Assembly (NCBI GenBank): GCA_023426125.1
Contig: JAFABI010000067.1
Location: 62,001 to 126,000 of the forward strand
Length of the DNA: 64,000 bases
Direction of reading: 5' to 3'
Origin: Bacillota bacterium
GTDB taxonomy: Bacteria; Bacillota; Clostridia; Acetivibrionales; DTU013
In this document: positions 35,988 through 43,784 of the stretch, piece by piece
How positions within the stretch are numbered: the stretch's first letter is position 1
Layout: each line of letters starts with the position of its first letter
Translations under genes and position numbers: made by a program
The notes under the pieces: model-generated
Told to the model about the DNA's origin: nothing
The model's input: the letters and a program-made list of their open reading frames with translations, nothing else
Databases searched by the model: none

Positions 35988-36545
35988 TTAAGCAGCCACG
36001 GTCAGCTGCATAATAGACCTACCACCGGAAAATAATTTTTGGTATATGTACCTGCACTTTTTGTATCGTGCAAACAGTTTCATCGCTTCGCACTCATTGC
36101 CGTAGACCTTCCACCAGCCTGTGCATTTGCTGTTCTGTCCGGCATTTTCAATAAAGCCTGTAACGTCTCTTAAAGGATAACCCAGAAAGATGCCGATTTC
36201 ATGAGGGAATTCTTCTTTCAAGGCAAATCGATGCCTTAAATCCTCAATACATTGCGTGGCGGAATTGCTTCGATATCCGCAGGAGGAAAGGAATTCCGCC
36301 ACTCCGTCCTTCTTCAGATCCTCGATCAATTTTGACTTCCGGTATACCAGAATCAAAGCGCGGGAGTCCTGTACCCGCAGCGCCTCCAGAAAAACTCCCT
36401 TATAATTCAGTTTACAATTGCTTGCAAGCAGCTGCTCCTCCAGTTCGTCTCCGGAGGAAAAATCGTAATTAAACAAGCTTGCCGTCTTAAGGCCTGCCAA
36501 CGTGGGAGCGCAATGGCTTATCAAAAATTTTTCTATTCTGCTCAC
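35988..36545 (-). CDS. DUF3793 family protein
   Basis: A 185-residue cytosolic protein. The start (FLISHCAPTLAGLKTASLF), the middle (FLSSCGYRS) and the end (EIGIFLGYPLRDVTGFIENA, CTGWWKVYGNECEAM, YIYQKLFSGG) match the DUF3793 family of anaerobic Firmicutes, often found with flavodoxin or iron uptake genes. Function is unknown; conserved Cys (C12, CGY, CTG) suggest metal or haem handling. It begins the minus-strand operon with the flavodoxin. GAGTGAGC precedes the start. Confidence 0.85.
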   Translation of the reverse strand: MSRIEKFLISHCAPTLAGLKTASLFNYDFSSGDELEEQLLASNCKLNYKGVFLEALRVQDSRALILVYRKSKLIEDLKKDGVAEFLSSCGYRSNSATQCIEDLRHRFALKEEFPHEIGIFLGYPLRDVTGFIENAGQNSKCTGWWKVYGNECEAMKLFARYKKCRYIYQKLFSGGRSIMQLTVAA

Positions 36546-36622
36546 TCCTTTACTTCGCCTGTTGCATTCAGCCCGTTTTATGGGGTGCCGTTAAAAGGGC
36601 CTCCGTTCCTATATGTATAATA

Positions 36623-36638
36623 GTTAGAATATACTAAC
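36623..36638. promoter_or_regulatory. GTTAG-N6-CTAAC operator, site 1
   Basis: GTTAGAATATACTAAC is palindromic and lies 78 nt upstream of the DUF3793 start. On the minus strand it falls in a possible core promoter (TTGTTA, then TATTAT/TACATA about 17 nt on). The half-sites resemble DtxR/IdeR-family boxes (TTAG..CTAA). Confidence 0.6.
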
Positions 36639-36789
36639 AAATTTATGTTACCAGAATCCCTTTCGCTTGTCAAGATGCAGATTGGGGCGGTGAGGATAAA
36701 AACCTTATCTGGCTGAGCAGCGCAGCATAGGTCATTAATCATACCTGGAAACCCTTCTATAAAATATAGAATTTGATAGGATGCATTAA

Positions 36790-36805
36790 GTTAGGAATAT
36801 CTAAC
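36790..36805. promoter_or_regulatory. GTTAG-N6-CTAAC operator, site 2
   Basis: GTTAGGAATATCTAAC repeats the site 1 pattern 167 bp away and extends by A/T on both sides (AGTTAG..CTAACT). Confidence 0.6.
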
Positions 36806-36954
36806 TAAATATCTTTCATTTATGTCATGTTCAGAGGTAATCGACCTACCGGCATTGAAATGACAGTCATCCATCCCTGCTTTCATTCCTAAGTACAGCT
36901 CTACGTATATTTTTCTACGGGATAGGTTTGACAAAAGTAGGGCATGGCAATGGT

Positions 36955-36978
36955 GCAGGAGCGCGCATTGCGCGTCCG
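36955..36978. repeat. Short CATTG-type palindromic repeat (GCGC subtype)
   Basis: GCAGGAGCGCGCATTGCGCG then TCCG. Confidence 0.8.
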
Positions 36979-37007
36979 CGAACGCATTCTATGTTAAACA
37001 GCTCCCG

Positions 37008-37030
37008 GACGGCCAAATGACCGTCTTTAT
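37008..37030. repeat. Short palindromic repeat (GGCC subtype, decayed)
   Basis: GGACGGCCAAATGACCGTCT; arms partly mismatched. Confidence 0.55.
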
Positions 37031-37165
37031 AGTAGATCCCTTTCCATTCCTGTCCAGGTAGCCAACTTGCGTGGCGCTGTACTAAGGAGCTTGCGTATTT
37101 GCGGAAGCATTGGGAATCCTAGAGGAGAACAATAAAAAGCACTTGTGAAAATTTCCAAAAAAAGC

Positions 37166-37215
37166 TTGACATTTCAAAAAGCATAAGCTATGATAATAGT
37201 AATGATTACTATTAT
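37166..37215 (+). promoter_or_regulatory. perR promoter with overlapping Per/Fur box
   Basis: A sigma-A promoter is clear: TTGACA (37166-37171), 17-nt spacer, TATGAT (37189-37194). Directly over and past the -10 lies a perfect 11-1-11 palindrome (37193-37215; left arm ATAATAGTAAT, centre G, right arm ATTACTATTAT), which matches the A/T-rich Per/Fur box style. The regulator encoded next should repress itself here. Confidence 0.85.
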
Positions 37216-37240
37216 TGATTGGTAGAAAGGAGAGGGATGT

Positions 37241-37645
37241 ATGACGACCAGGCGGTACAGTACGCAAAAGCAGATGATCGGGGATGCCCTTGCGCGGCTG
37301 GATCATCCGACCGCGGCGGAGGTATATGAGGAAATCCGGAAAACTTATCCGCAGATCAGCCTTGGTACCGTGTACCGCAATCTGAACCTGATGGCAGGCG
37401 AAGGTGAGGTTCTGAGGTTGTCCTTCTCCGAAGCGCCCGACCATTTTGACCCAAACGCCCATGAGCATTATCATGTTGTGTGCAGCCGCTGCGACCGGAT
37501 CTTTGATACGGATCATACCATCCCCGCGGGGCTTATGGGGCAAATCGACCGCGCGGTTGAAGCGTGCACGGGGGTCAGGGTGGAGAGCCGCATGATGATG
37601 TTCAGCGGGATTTGTGCCGCATGTCAATCGGCCGGAAGGTCGTGA
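37241..37645 (+). CDS. perR: Peroxide-responsive repressor PerR (Fur family)
   Basis: A 134-residue Fur-family protein. The five regulatory metal ligands of Bacillus PerR all have counterparts: H22 (DHPTAAEVYEE), D70 (HFDPNAH), H76 and H78 (HEHYHVVC) and D89 (IFD). Structural zinc is held by C81/C84 and C125/C128. With Fe bound, peroxide oxidises a ligand His and releases DNA. The start has GAAAGGAGAGGG upstream. It lies ahead of ahpC and the AhpF-like reductase in one operon with its own box, a standard peroxide regulon. The DNA-binding helix is ISLGTVYRNLNL. Confidence 0.93.
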   Translation: MTTRRYSTQKQMIGDALARLDHPTAAEVYEEIRKTYPQISLGTVYRNLNLMAGEGEVLRLSFSEAPDHFDPNAHEHYHVVCSRCDRIFDTDHTIPAGLMGQIDRAVEACTGVRVESRMMMFSGICAACQSAGRS

Positions 37646-37717
37646 ATCGGTTTCCTATAGGAGGATACGGCGTTTCGCCGATCACAATAAAATTATCTTT
37701 TGAAAGGAGAAAATCAT

Positions 37718-38281
37718 ATGTCACTCATTGGAAAAGAAGTAAGCGATTTTAAAGTGCAGGCCTTTGTGGAGGGAGAATTCCGGGAGGTAACCAGGGCGGA
37801 CCTTCTGGGAAAATGGTCGGTTTTCGTGTTCTATCCGGCGGATTTTACCTTTGTATGCCCGACCGAGCTGGGGGATCTGGCCGATCATTACGAGGAGTTC
37901 AGGAAAATCGGCTGCGAGGTCTATTCGGTGTCCACCGACAGTCATTTTGTGCATAAGGCGTGGCACGACGCCTCCGACACCATCAAAAAGATCCGGTATC
38001 CCATGCTGGCCGACCCCACCGCGAAACTGGCGGAGGATTTTGAGGTCTATATCGAGGATGCGGGCATGGCGCTTCGCGGCAGCTTCGTGATCAATCCCCA
38101 GGCAAAGATCGTAGCTTATGAGGTGAACGACAACAGCATCGGCCGTGAGGCATCCGAGCTGCTGCGCAAGGTGCAGGCCGCGCAGTTTGTCGCGGAACAC
38201 GGCGATCAGGTGTGCCCGGCGAAATGGCGTCCCGGCGCGGAGACGCTCAAGCCCAGCCTGGACCTGGTCGGGAAGCTGTAA
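37718..38281 (+). CDS. ahpC: Alkyl hydroperoxide reductase peroxiredoxin AhpC
   Basis: A 187-residue typical 2-Cys peroxiredoxin. The peroxidatic cysteine is C47 in FTFVCPTE with its Thr and Arg partners, and the resolving cysteine is C166 in QVCPAKW. It reduces organic peroxides and H2O2 and is itself reduced by the AhpF-like protein encoded 6 nt downstream. AAAGGAG fixes the start at ATG 37718. It belongs to the PerR-controlled operon. No unusual features; length matches E. coli AhpC. Confidence 0.97.
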   Translation: MSLIGKEVSDFKVQAFVEGEFREVTRADLLGKWSVFVFYPADFTFVCPTELGDLADHYEEFRKIGCEVYSVSTDSHFVHKAWHDASDTIKKIRYPMLADPTAKLAEDFEVYIEDAGMALRGSFVINPQAKIVAYEVNDNSIGREASELLRKVQAAQFVAEHGDQVCPAKWRPGAETLKPSLDLVGKL

Positions 38282-38287
38282 GGAACC

Positions 38288-39910
38288 ATGAAGGAACTGT
38301 ACGATTTGATTATCATCGGCTCCGGCAGTGCGGGAATGGCCGCGGGGATCTACGCCGGACGCTCAAAACTCAAAACACTCGTGATTGACCGGGACCGGGC
38401 CGGAGGGCAGATCAAGATCACTTCCGAGGTGGAGAATTATCCGGGCATCCTGCACATTTCCGGTGAAGAGCTTGGCCGGACCATGCGGATACAGGCGGAA
38501 AAATTCGGAGTGAAGTTTCTGCAGGCGGTGGTTGAATCGGTGGATTTTACCCGGGACATCAAAATAGTACGGACCGTCGAGGGTGAGTATGAGGCATTGG
38601 CCGTAATCGTTGCCACCGGGGCCGTACCGAGAAAGCTGGGCTTTGTCGGCGAGGAGGAATTCAGGGGGCGCGGTATCGGATACTGTGCCACCTGTGACGG
38701 TGAATTCTTTACCGGCATGGATGTCTTCGTGGTGGGGGCGGGCTTCGCTGCGGCGGAAGAGGCGATTTTTCTGACGCGCTATGCCAGAAAGGTGACCATT
38801 ATCGCCCGGGAGCCGGAGTTCACCTGCTCCAGAACCATTGCCGAAAAGGTGCTGGCACACCCTAAGATCGAGGTGAAGTTTCACACCGAAATCCTGGAAG
38901 CGGGCGGCGATGCGGTCCTCCGATATGCAAAATTCTTCGACAACCGGACCGGACAAACCTGGCGGTATGACGTATCAGGGAAGGACCAGACCTTCGGCGT
39001 GTTCGTGTTCGTCGGGTACATCCCGCAGAGCGCCGAGTATGCGCACCAGCTGCGGCTCGATGAGCGTGGCTATATACCGACCGATGAGAGTATGCGCACC
39101 AACGTGGACGGCGTATATGCAGCAGGCGACATCCGCCCGAAAGAGCTGCGCCAGCTGGTCACCGCGGTCTCGGACGGCGCGGTCGCGGCGACCTCCGCCG
39201 AGAGATACCTCATGCAGAAGAAGCAACAACTCGGGTTGTCTGATGAAGAGAAGACCACCTCTGTGCAGCAGGGGGAATCCTTTTTCGACGATGCTCTCAG
39301 GGAGCAGCTGGCTCCTGTTTTGGAACGGTTTGAAAACCGGGTCGGGCTGCTGGCCATTCTGAATGAAAGCAGTGATTTCAGCGGGGAGCTCAAGGCGTTT
39401 CTGTCTGAGTTTGCCGCGCTGACAGACAAGGTGCAGGTCCGGTTTCTGCAAAAGGGTGAGAACCCGGTAAAAGAAAAAGAGGTAAACGCCACCCTTTTTC
39501 CCACCTTTGCCGTTCTGGGGCCGGACGGGACCTACACCGGCGTGCAGTTTCACGGGATACCCGGGGGACATGAGATAAACTCCTTCATACTTGCCCTTTA
39601 TAACGCCGCTGGGCCCGGGCAGGCGGTGGGGGAGGACACCCTCGGAAAGATCCGGGCTGTGGGAAAGAAGGTCAACCTCAAAATCGGCGTGTCCCTCTCC
39701 TGTACGCTCTGCCCGGACGTAGTGGCCGCGTCGCAGCTGATGGCGCTTAAAAACCCTTTGATTGAAGCGGAAATGATCGATGTGGCGCGTTTCCCCGATT
39801 TTAAAAACAGGTATTCCATCATGAGCGTGCCAGCCATCGTGGTAAATAACGACAAACTCTCCTTCGGCAAGAAAAGCCTGGAGGAACTGCTGGAGCTGGC
39901 CGGGGCCTGA
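38288..39910 (+). CDS. AhpF-like flavin disulfide reductase with swapped domain order
   Basis: A 540-residue AhpC reductase candidate. Residues 1-305 are a thioredoxin-reductase-like FAD/NAD(P)H domain: GSGSAGMAAG (11-20), the CATC redox pair C133/C136, GAGFAAAEEA for NAD(P)H and YAAGDIR for FAD. Residues of about 330-540 resemble the tandem thioredoxin-fold part of AhpF, with the CTLC pair C472/C475 and a cis-Pro loop MSVPAIVV. E. coli AhpF has the thioredoxin-fold part first; here it is last. The ATG follows AAGGAACC after ahpC. Such orders are known in clostridial oxidoreductases, yet how the electron path works is not obvious. Confidence 0.9.
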   Translation: MKELYDLIIIGSGSAGMAAGIYAGRSKLKTLVIDRDRAGGQIKITSEVENYPGILHISGEELGRTMRIQAEKFGVKFLQAVVESVDFTRDIKIVRTVEGEYEALAVIVATGAVPRKLGFVGEEEFRGRGIGYCATCDGEFFTGMDVFVVGAGFAAAEEAIFLTRYARKVTIIAREPEFTCSRTIAEKVLAHPKIEVKFHTEILEAGGDAVLRYAKFFDNRTGQTWRYDVSGKDQTFGVFVFVGYIPQSAEYAHQLRLDERGYIPTDESMRTNVDGVYAAGDIRPKELRQLVTAVSDGAVAATSAERYLMQKKQQLGLSDEEKTTSVQQGESFFDDALREQLAPVLERFENRVGLLAILNESSDFSGELKAFLSEFAALTDKVQVRFLQKGENPVKEKEVNATLFPTFAVLGPDGTYTGVQFHGIPGGHEINSFILALYNAAGPGQAVGEDTLGKIRAVGKKVNLKIGVSLSCTLCPDVVAASQLMALKNPLIEAEMIDVARFPDFKNRYSIMSVPAIVVNNDKLSFGKKSLEELLELAGA

Positions 39911-39961
39911 CGGGCGGAGAAGTTAATTTTACAAGGATGCTGCTCCGGCAGGGTATTTATG

Positions 39962-39983
39962 CGGACGCGCTGATAGCGCGTCC
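39962..39983. repeat. Short palindromic repeat (GCGC subtype, variant)
   Basis: GGACGCGCTGATAGCGCGTC; centre CTGATAG rather than CAATG. Confidence 0.65.
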
Positions 39984-40023
39984 TTTCTTGCTGTATAGGC
40001 AGACTTGGGCTGAGAGCATTCTC

Positions 40024-40048
40024 TGTAGGGGCGGCCATTGGCCGTCCG
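40024..40048. repeat. Short CATTG-type palindromic repeat (GGCC subtype)
   Basis: TGTAGGGGCGGCCATTGGCC then GTCC. Confidence 0.85.
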
Positions 40049-40077
40049 ATGGCTGTTTGATGCAGATTGCATTCTGC

Positions 40078-40101
40078 GGACGCGCAATGCGCGCCCCTAC
40101 A
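40078..40101. repeat. Short CATTG-type palindromic repeat (GCGC subtype)
   Basis: GGACGCGCAATGCGCGCCCC then TACA. Confidence 0.85.
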
Positions 40102-40122
40102 CTTTTCGGGTTAGCAGGGTTA

Positions 40123-40262
40123 CGGGGACAGTTCTGCACTATTAATGCATAGGCGACCTGATTGAAAAGCATTCTCGGGCGACAGGGGACGGTTCTGCAC
40201 TATTGATTGTATAGGCGACTTTGCATGAATACGACAGAGGGACGGTTCTACACTGTCGCACA
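40123..40262 (+). repeat. Three tandem RAYT-type hairpin repeats
   Basis: Cores GGGGACAGTTCT (40124-40135), GGGGACGGTTCT (40185-40195) and GGGACGGTTCT (40240-40249) lie in the same direction. The first two share the tail GCACTATT..ATAGGCGAC. The third has perfect arms CGACAG/CTGTCG (40232-40262). Confidence 0.8.
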
Positions 40263-40372
40263 GGATAAAAAGCACACTATGCTTGATTTAAGCGCTGCAT
40301 GATTTTTAAGCTCCTGTAAACCCGGCGTTAAATTTTGAAAAACGATTTACAGCTACGCAAAAATGGTTTTAT

Positions 40373-40410
40373 ACTTGTAATATATTAAATATAATAAATA
40401 TATTACAAGT
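40373..40410. promoter_or_regulatory. Operator palindrome upstream of symporter operon
   Basis: ACTTGTAATATATT (40373-40386) is exactly inverted as AATATATTACAAGT (40397-40410) around a 10-nt A/T-rich centre. It lies 18 nt before the symporter start. The half-site resembles boxes of GntR-headed, LacI-tailed repressors such as AraR (TTGTAC..GTACAA), and a repressor of that type is encoded at 42659. Confidence 0.75.
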
Positions 40411-40427
40411 AAAGTGAGGGAATGCGT

Positions 40428-41789
40428 ATGGAGAAGCCGTCAGGTAACGCCGTGGGGGTTACCAGTTCTTTTCGCTATGCCGTCGGGATGTTCGGCACAT
40501 CAATCCCCATCAACATGTTTAAAACCTTTGCTGCCGTATACTATGTCGTTTCACTGGGCTTGAGCACCGAACATTATGCATTGGTTCTCTTCATCTACAC
40601 CTTTGTCGACGCCATTGATAACCCCGTATATGGATTTCTATCCGACAGGACCCGCTCTCCATGGGGCCGCCGCCGGCCATGGCTGGTTATAGGCGCTCCG
40701 CTGCTTGTGCTGTCTTTCATCCTATTCTACAACCCTCCGGGCTTTTCGTCGGAAAACCACCTGTTTATTTACGTGCTGCTGACCTATATCCTGACCGGTA
40801 CGCTGGATTCCTTGATCAATGCCAACTATGGAGCCCTGTTCCCCGAGCTGTTTAGCGATGATGTCAAGCGCGCGAAGACAAATGCCATGCGGCAGGCCTT
40901 CCAGCTGGTGGCAATGATTATCAGCATCGCCTTGACGCCTGTGGTTACGGAAAAGATAGGCTACTCCACTACGGCAATCCTGTACGGAATCCTTGCAGTG
41001 GCGGTCATATGGTTCTGTGCATTCGGCTGCAGGGAAAATCCCCAGGCGCAGGAAACGAAAAAGCCGGAGCTCTGGGACAGTCTGAAGGCCCTGCTGGTCA
41101 ATCCGAAATTCTGGATCTTCGGTCTGACCAATGCGTTTTATTCGGCGGCCATGTCCCTTGTCATGCAGGCGGTCCCGTTTTTTGTCCTGTACGCTCTGAA
41201 GCTGGACAACGGCAAGACCACCATCCTGCTGGGCACGGTGCTCATTGTGGCCATTATCGGAGTGGCGGTCTGGGCGGGGCTTGTAAAACGCTTCAGCCTC
41301 ATGCCGGCCTGGCGGGCTGCGCTCATAGTCATGGGAATCAGCTTTATCCCTCTGTATTTCATGACCGGCCTGATGGGGACAATCATCGTCTGCAGTCTGG
41401 TCGGATTCGGCATCGCCGGTGTCATGGCCACGATGGACCTGATCGGGGCGAGGATCATGGACGAGGACACCAGAAAGTACGGATTGCGCAGGGAAGGGAT
41501 TTATTCCAGCGCCATGGGCTTTATGAACCGGTTGAACGGCTTGTTCGTCAGCCTGGCGTTCCTTCTGGTGAGCCGTGTTTACGGCTTTGAAAGCGGGGAC
41601 GTTCCCGGACCGGACCCGGCGGGAGCCTCCAGATTCCTTTTGACCATCTTCCCTTTCCTGGCGCTGGTGGTCAGCTGCACCTTCTCTTTCTTCATGAGGT
41701 TCAACGACCGCAGCGGCTCCGGGGAAGATGGCTTGAAGATATCCGTAAAGGAAGAAAATGAGCATGGGGAAGAGATACTTAATCATTAA
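40428..41789 (+). CDS. GPH-family sugar:cation symporter
   Basis: A 453-residue membrane transporter of the glycoside-pentoside-hexuronide family, with about 12 helices and family marks DAIDNPVYGFLSDRTRSPWG and RRRPWLVIGAP. It imports glycosides or pentosides with Na+ or H+. ATG 40428 is chosen because GTGAGGG lies 7 nt before it; ATG 40422 is only 1 nt from that site. It begins an operon with a ChbG-like deacetylase (32-nt overlap), a GntR/LacI repressor and a PHP hydrolase, under the operator palindrome. Confidence 0.92.
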   Translation: MEKPSGNAVGVTSSFRYAVGMFGTSIPINMFKTFAAVYYVVSLGLSTEHYALVLFIYTFVDAIDNPVYGFLSDRTRSPWGRRRPWLVIGAPLLVLSFILFYNPPGFSSENHLFIYVLLTYILTGTLDSLINANYGALFPELFSDDVKRAKTNAMRQAFQLVAMIISIALTPVVTEKIGYSTTAILYGILAVAVIWFCAFGCRENPQAQETKKPELWDSLKALLVNPKFWIFGLTNAFYSAAMSLVMQAVPFFVLYALKLDNGKTTILLGTVLIVAIIGVAVWAGLVKRFSLMPAWRAALIVMGISFIPLYFMTGLMGTIIVCSLVGFGIAGVMATMDLIGARIMDEDTRKYGLRREGIYSSAMGFMNRLNGLFVSLAFLLVSRVYGFESGDVPGPDPAGASRFLLTIFPFLALVVSCTFSFFMRFNDRSGSGEDGLKISVKEENEHGEEILNH

Positions 41790-42636
41790 TGCCGACGACT
41801 ACGGCATCAGCGAGAGTGCCAATCAGGCCATAGAACTTTTGTTCAGGGGAAAAAGAATCACCTCTTCCACGCTGATGGCTCCGGCAGCATATGCCGGAGC
41901 CGCGGCAGAAGCGGCTGCACGGGACAGGCTGCCGGTGGGCGTCCATCTGACCCTCAATTCGGACTGGAAGGACGACCGGTGGCACAGTACGGCGGACAGG
42001 ATGCTGGTGCCGTCGCTGGACGATGGAGATGGCTTGTTGTACGATACGAAACAATTGTCAAAGCAGGCGCAGGCCTCCCATGTGACAAGGGAGCTGGAGG
42101 CGCAGGTGGCCTTTATGACACGGAGGGGCTGTCCGCCGGACCATGCCGACAATCACTGCGGGACCCTGTATGGCACCAACGGCCGGCTGTTTTTCATCAA
42201 TGCCTTCCGGCTCTGTCGAAAATACCGGCTGCCCTTCAGATTCCCGAAAGGGGGCAGGTTCCTGGAAAGGCAGTATAAAGGCGGCGTGCCAAAGGCCATT
42301 CGGGCTGCACATGCCGTAATTGCAGAGCTGGCCGGCCTTATGGGGGTGGCCTTGATTGACGATATGATCACCAATCCCTACTCCATGAAGGAAATAGACG
42401 GCTATGACGGTCTTTCCGGCTATTATCTGAGGCAGGTGGCCGAAATGGGGGAAGGGGTGGCGGAGCTGTTCCTCCATCCGGCATACCCGGACAAAAGGAT
42501 CTCCGCCTTCACCGCCGAATGGGCAAAGCGGGAGCTGGAGCTTCAATTCCTGATGAAGGACGATTTGCTGAAAGTGGTTGAAAAAGAGGACATTTCTTTA
42601 GTATCATGGAGAGAGGCCTTTTTAGATAAAGTATGA
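41758..42636 (+). CDS. ChbG/YdjC-type carbohydrate deacetylase
   Basis: A 292-residue member of the YdjC family, which removes acetyl groups from N-acetylated oligosaccharides such as diacetylchitobiose. Metal and catalytic motifs are LIINADDYGISE (D11/D12), GVHLTLNSDW (His) and PDHADNHCGTL (His/Asp). Its start lies inside the end of the symporter gene, with AAGGAAG upstream, so they are coupled. It probably acts on the sugar brought in by the symporter. No chitinase or phosphorylase is nearby, which leaves the substrate open. Confidence 0.87.
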   Translation: MSMGKRYLIINADDYGISESANQAIELLFRGKRITSSTLMAPAAYAGAAAEAAARDRLPVGVHLTLNSDWKDDRWHSTADRMLVPSLDDGDGLLYDTKQLSKQAQASHVTRELEAQVAFMTRRGCPPDHADNHCGTLYGTNGRLFFINAFRLCRKYRLPFRFPKGGRFLERQYKGGVPKAIRAAHAVIAELAGLMGVALIDDMITNPYSMKEIDGYDGLSGYYLRQVAEMGEGVAELFLHPAYPDKRISAFTAEWAKRELELQFLMKDDLLKVVEKEDISLVSWREAFLDKV

Positions 42637-42658
42637 AAAACAGCAGAGAGGGATTGCG

Positions 42659-43753
42659 ATGCGTGACAATTCGCTATACCGCAAGGTATATGGCGAGATT
42701 CTGACAGATATACGGTCCGGCAGAGTAAAGAATGGAGACCGTCTTCCGACGGAAGGCGAGCTTTCCGGACGGTACGGGGTGAGCCTGATTACGGTAAAAA
42801 AAGCCCTGAGCCTGCTGTCGGAGGAAGGGTATGTCCGGAGGGTGCCGGGCAAGGGCAGCTTTATAACGGAGGCTTCCAGCCGCAAGGACAATGCGGAACA
42901 GAAAAATCCGGGGGCGCTGCCTCTCATCGGGCTTGTGTTTGAGCATGCGACCACACCTTTTGGGCTGGAGACAATTTATACCCTGGACAAACTGGCGGCG
43001 GAGAGCGGTTACAAGCTGGTCATAGGCTTTTCTTACGGCGACAGGGAGAAGGAAACCCGGGAAATCCAGACCCTGATTGCGACAGGGGTAAAGGGCATCA
43101 TTATCATGCCTTCCCATGGAAAATACTATAGCACGGATATTCTCCGTCTGGTGGTGGAAAATTATCCCGTGGCGCTGATTGACAAACAGCTGGAAGGCAT
43201 TCCGGTCTCTTCGGTCTGCACGGATAATGGAAATGCCGCAGCCATGCTGGTCCGGCATCTTCATGAGGTTGGCAGGAGGCGTATCGGCATGATCAGTACG
43301 GCCAACTTCGGCACAAGCTCCGTTGAAGAGAGAAGGGAAGGCTTCTTCTCACAGCTGCGGGTACTGTCTCTGGAGCCCGGTCCCGAATGCCGCCCGGACA
43401 TCCGCAGGTTTGATCTGAGCATTGATGATACGCCCTACGAAACCATTCACGACTATCTCCGGGACAACATACACCTGCTGGACGCGGTTTTTTGCTCCGA
43501 ATACGGCTTTGTACCCCACCTGGCAAAGGCAGCGGTGGAGCTGAATATAGCCATACCGCGCAATCTGGCGGTGTGCTGCGTCGACGAGGACTATCTGGCC
43601 CCGGGAGGATTTTTCTTCACCCATGCCCGGCAGGACGAGGCGGCGATAGCGGAAAGGGCCATGGGTCTTATGCTGGACATGCTGGACGGGAAAAAGGAAA
43701 CAGCCCGGCGTTACGACATTCCTGCCATTTTCCGGCAGGGGCGCTCTACCTGA
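42659..43753 (+). CDS. GntR-type repressor with LacI-like effector domain (AraR-like)
   Basis: A 364-residue transcription factor. An N-terminal GntR winged helix (residues 1-70: YRKVYGEILTDIRSGRVKNG, LPTEGELSGRYGVSLITVKKAL) is joined to a periplasmic-binding-like domain (residues 85-360: PLIGLVFEHATT, IIMPSHGKYY, VALIDKQLEGIPVSSVCTDN). This build is that of AraR, where sugar binding releases DNA. It lies within the symporter operon, so the palindrome at 40373-40410 is its likely target. GAGAGGG precedes the ATG. Confidence 0.92.
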   Translation: MRDNSLYRKVYGEILTDIRSGRVKNGDRLPTEGELSGRYGVSLITVKKALSLLSEEGYVRRVPGKGSFITEASSRKDNAEQKNPGALPLIGLVFEHATTPFGLETIYTLDKLAAESGYKLVIGFSYGDREKETREIQTLIATGVKGIIIMPSHGKYYSTDILRLVVENYPVALIDKQLEGIPVSSVCTDNGNAAAMLVRHLHEVGRRRIGMISTANFGTSSVEERREGFFSQLRVLSLEPGPECRPDIRRFDLSIDDTPYETIHDYLRDNIHLLDAVFCSEYGFVPHLAKAAVELNIAIPRNLAVCCVDEDYLAPGGFFFTHARQDEAAIAERAMGLMLDMLDGKKETARRYDIPAIFRQGRST

Positions 43754-43784
43754 ACCTGGAAATTGAACTGATCGAGGTGTGGAT

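Larger units (their letters stand above)
36546..37240. other. Long regulatory intergenic region
   Basis: This gap separates the divergent DUF3793/flavodoxin and perR operons. It contains two GTTAG-N6-CTAAC palindromes, a GCGC-subtype and a GGCC-like palindromic repeat, and the perR promoter. No gene of credible length is found. Confidence 0.7.
39911..40427. other. Repeat-dense intergenic region
   Basis: Seven repeats lie within 350 bp: three CATTG-type palindromes (39962, 40024, 40078) and three RAYT-type hairpins (40123, 40183, 40232) in the same orientation, the first two about 60 bp apart. They are followed by an operator palindrome before the sugar symporter. No gene is seen. Confidence 0.75.

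Noticed and set aside
36546..37240. A riboswitch in the long gap before perR
   Set aside because: No conserved aptamer pattern could be recognised; the gap is accounted for by operators, repeats and a promoter.
40722..41786. Minus-strand open frame of 354 codons opposite the GPH symporter
   Set aside because: Composition is rich in His, Arg, Gln and Gly as expected of a shadow of a membrane protein gene; no motif or RBS.
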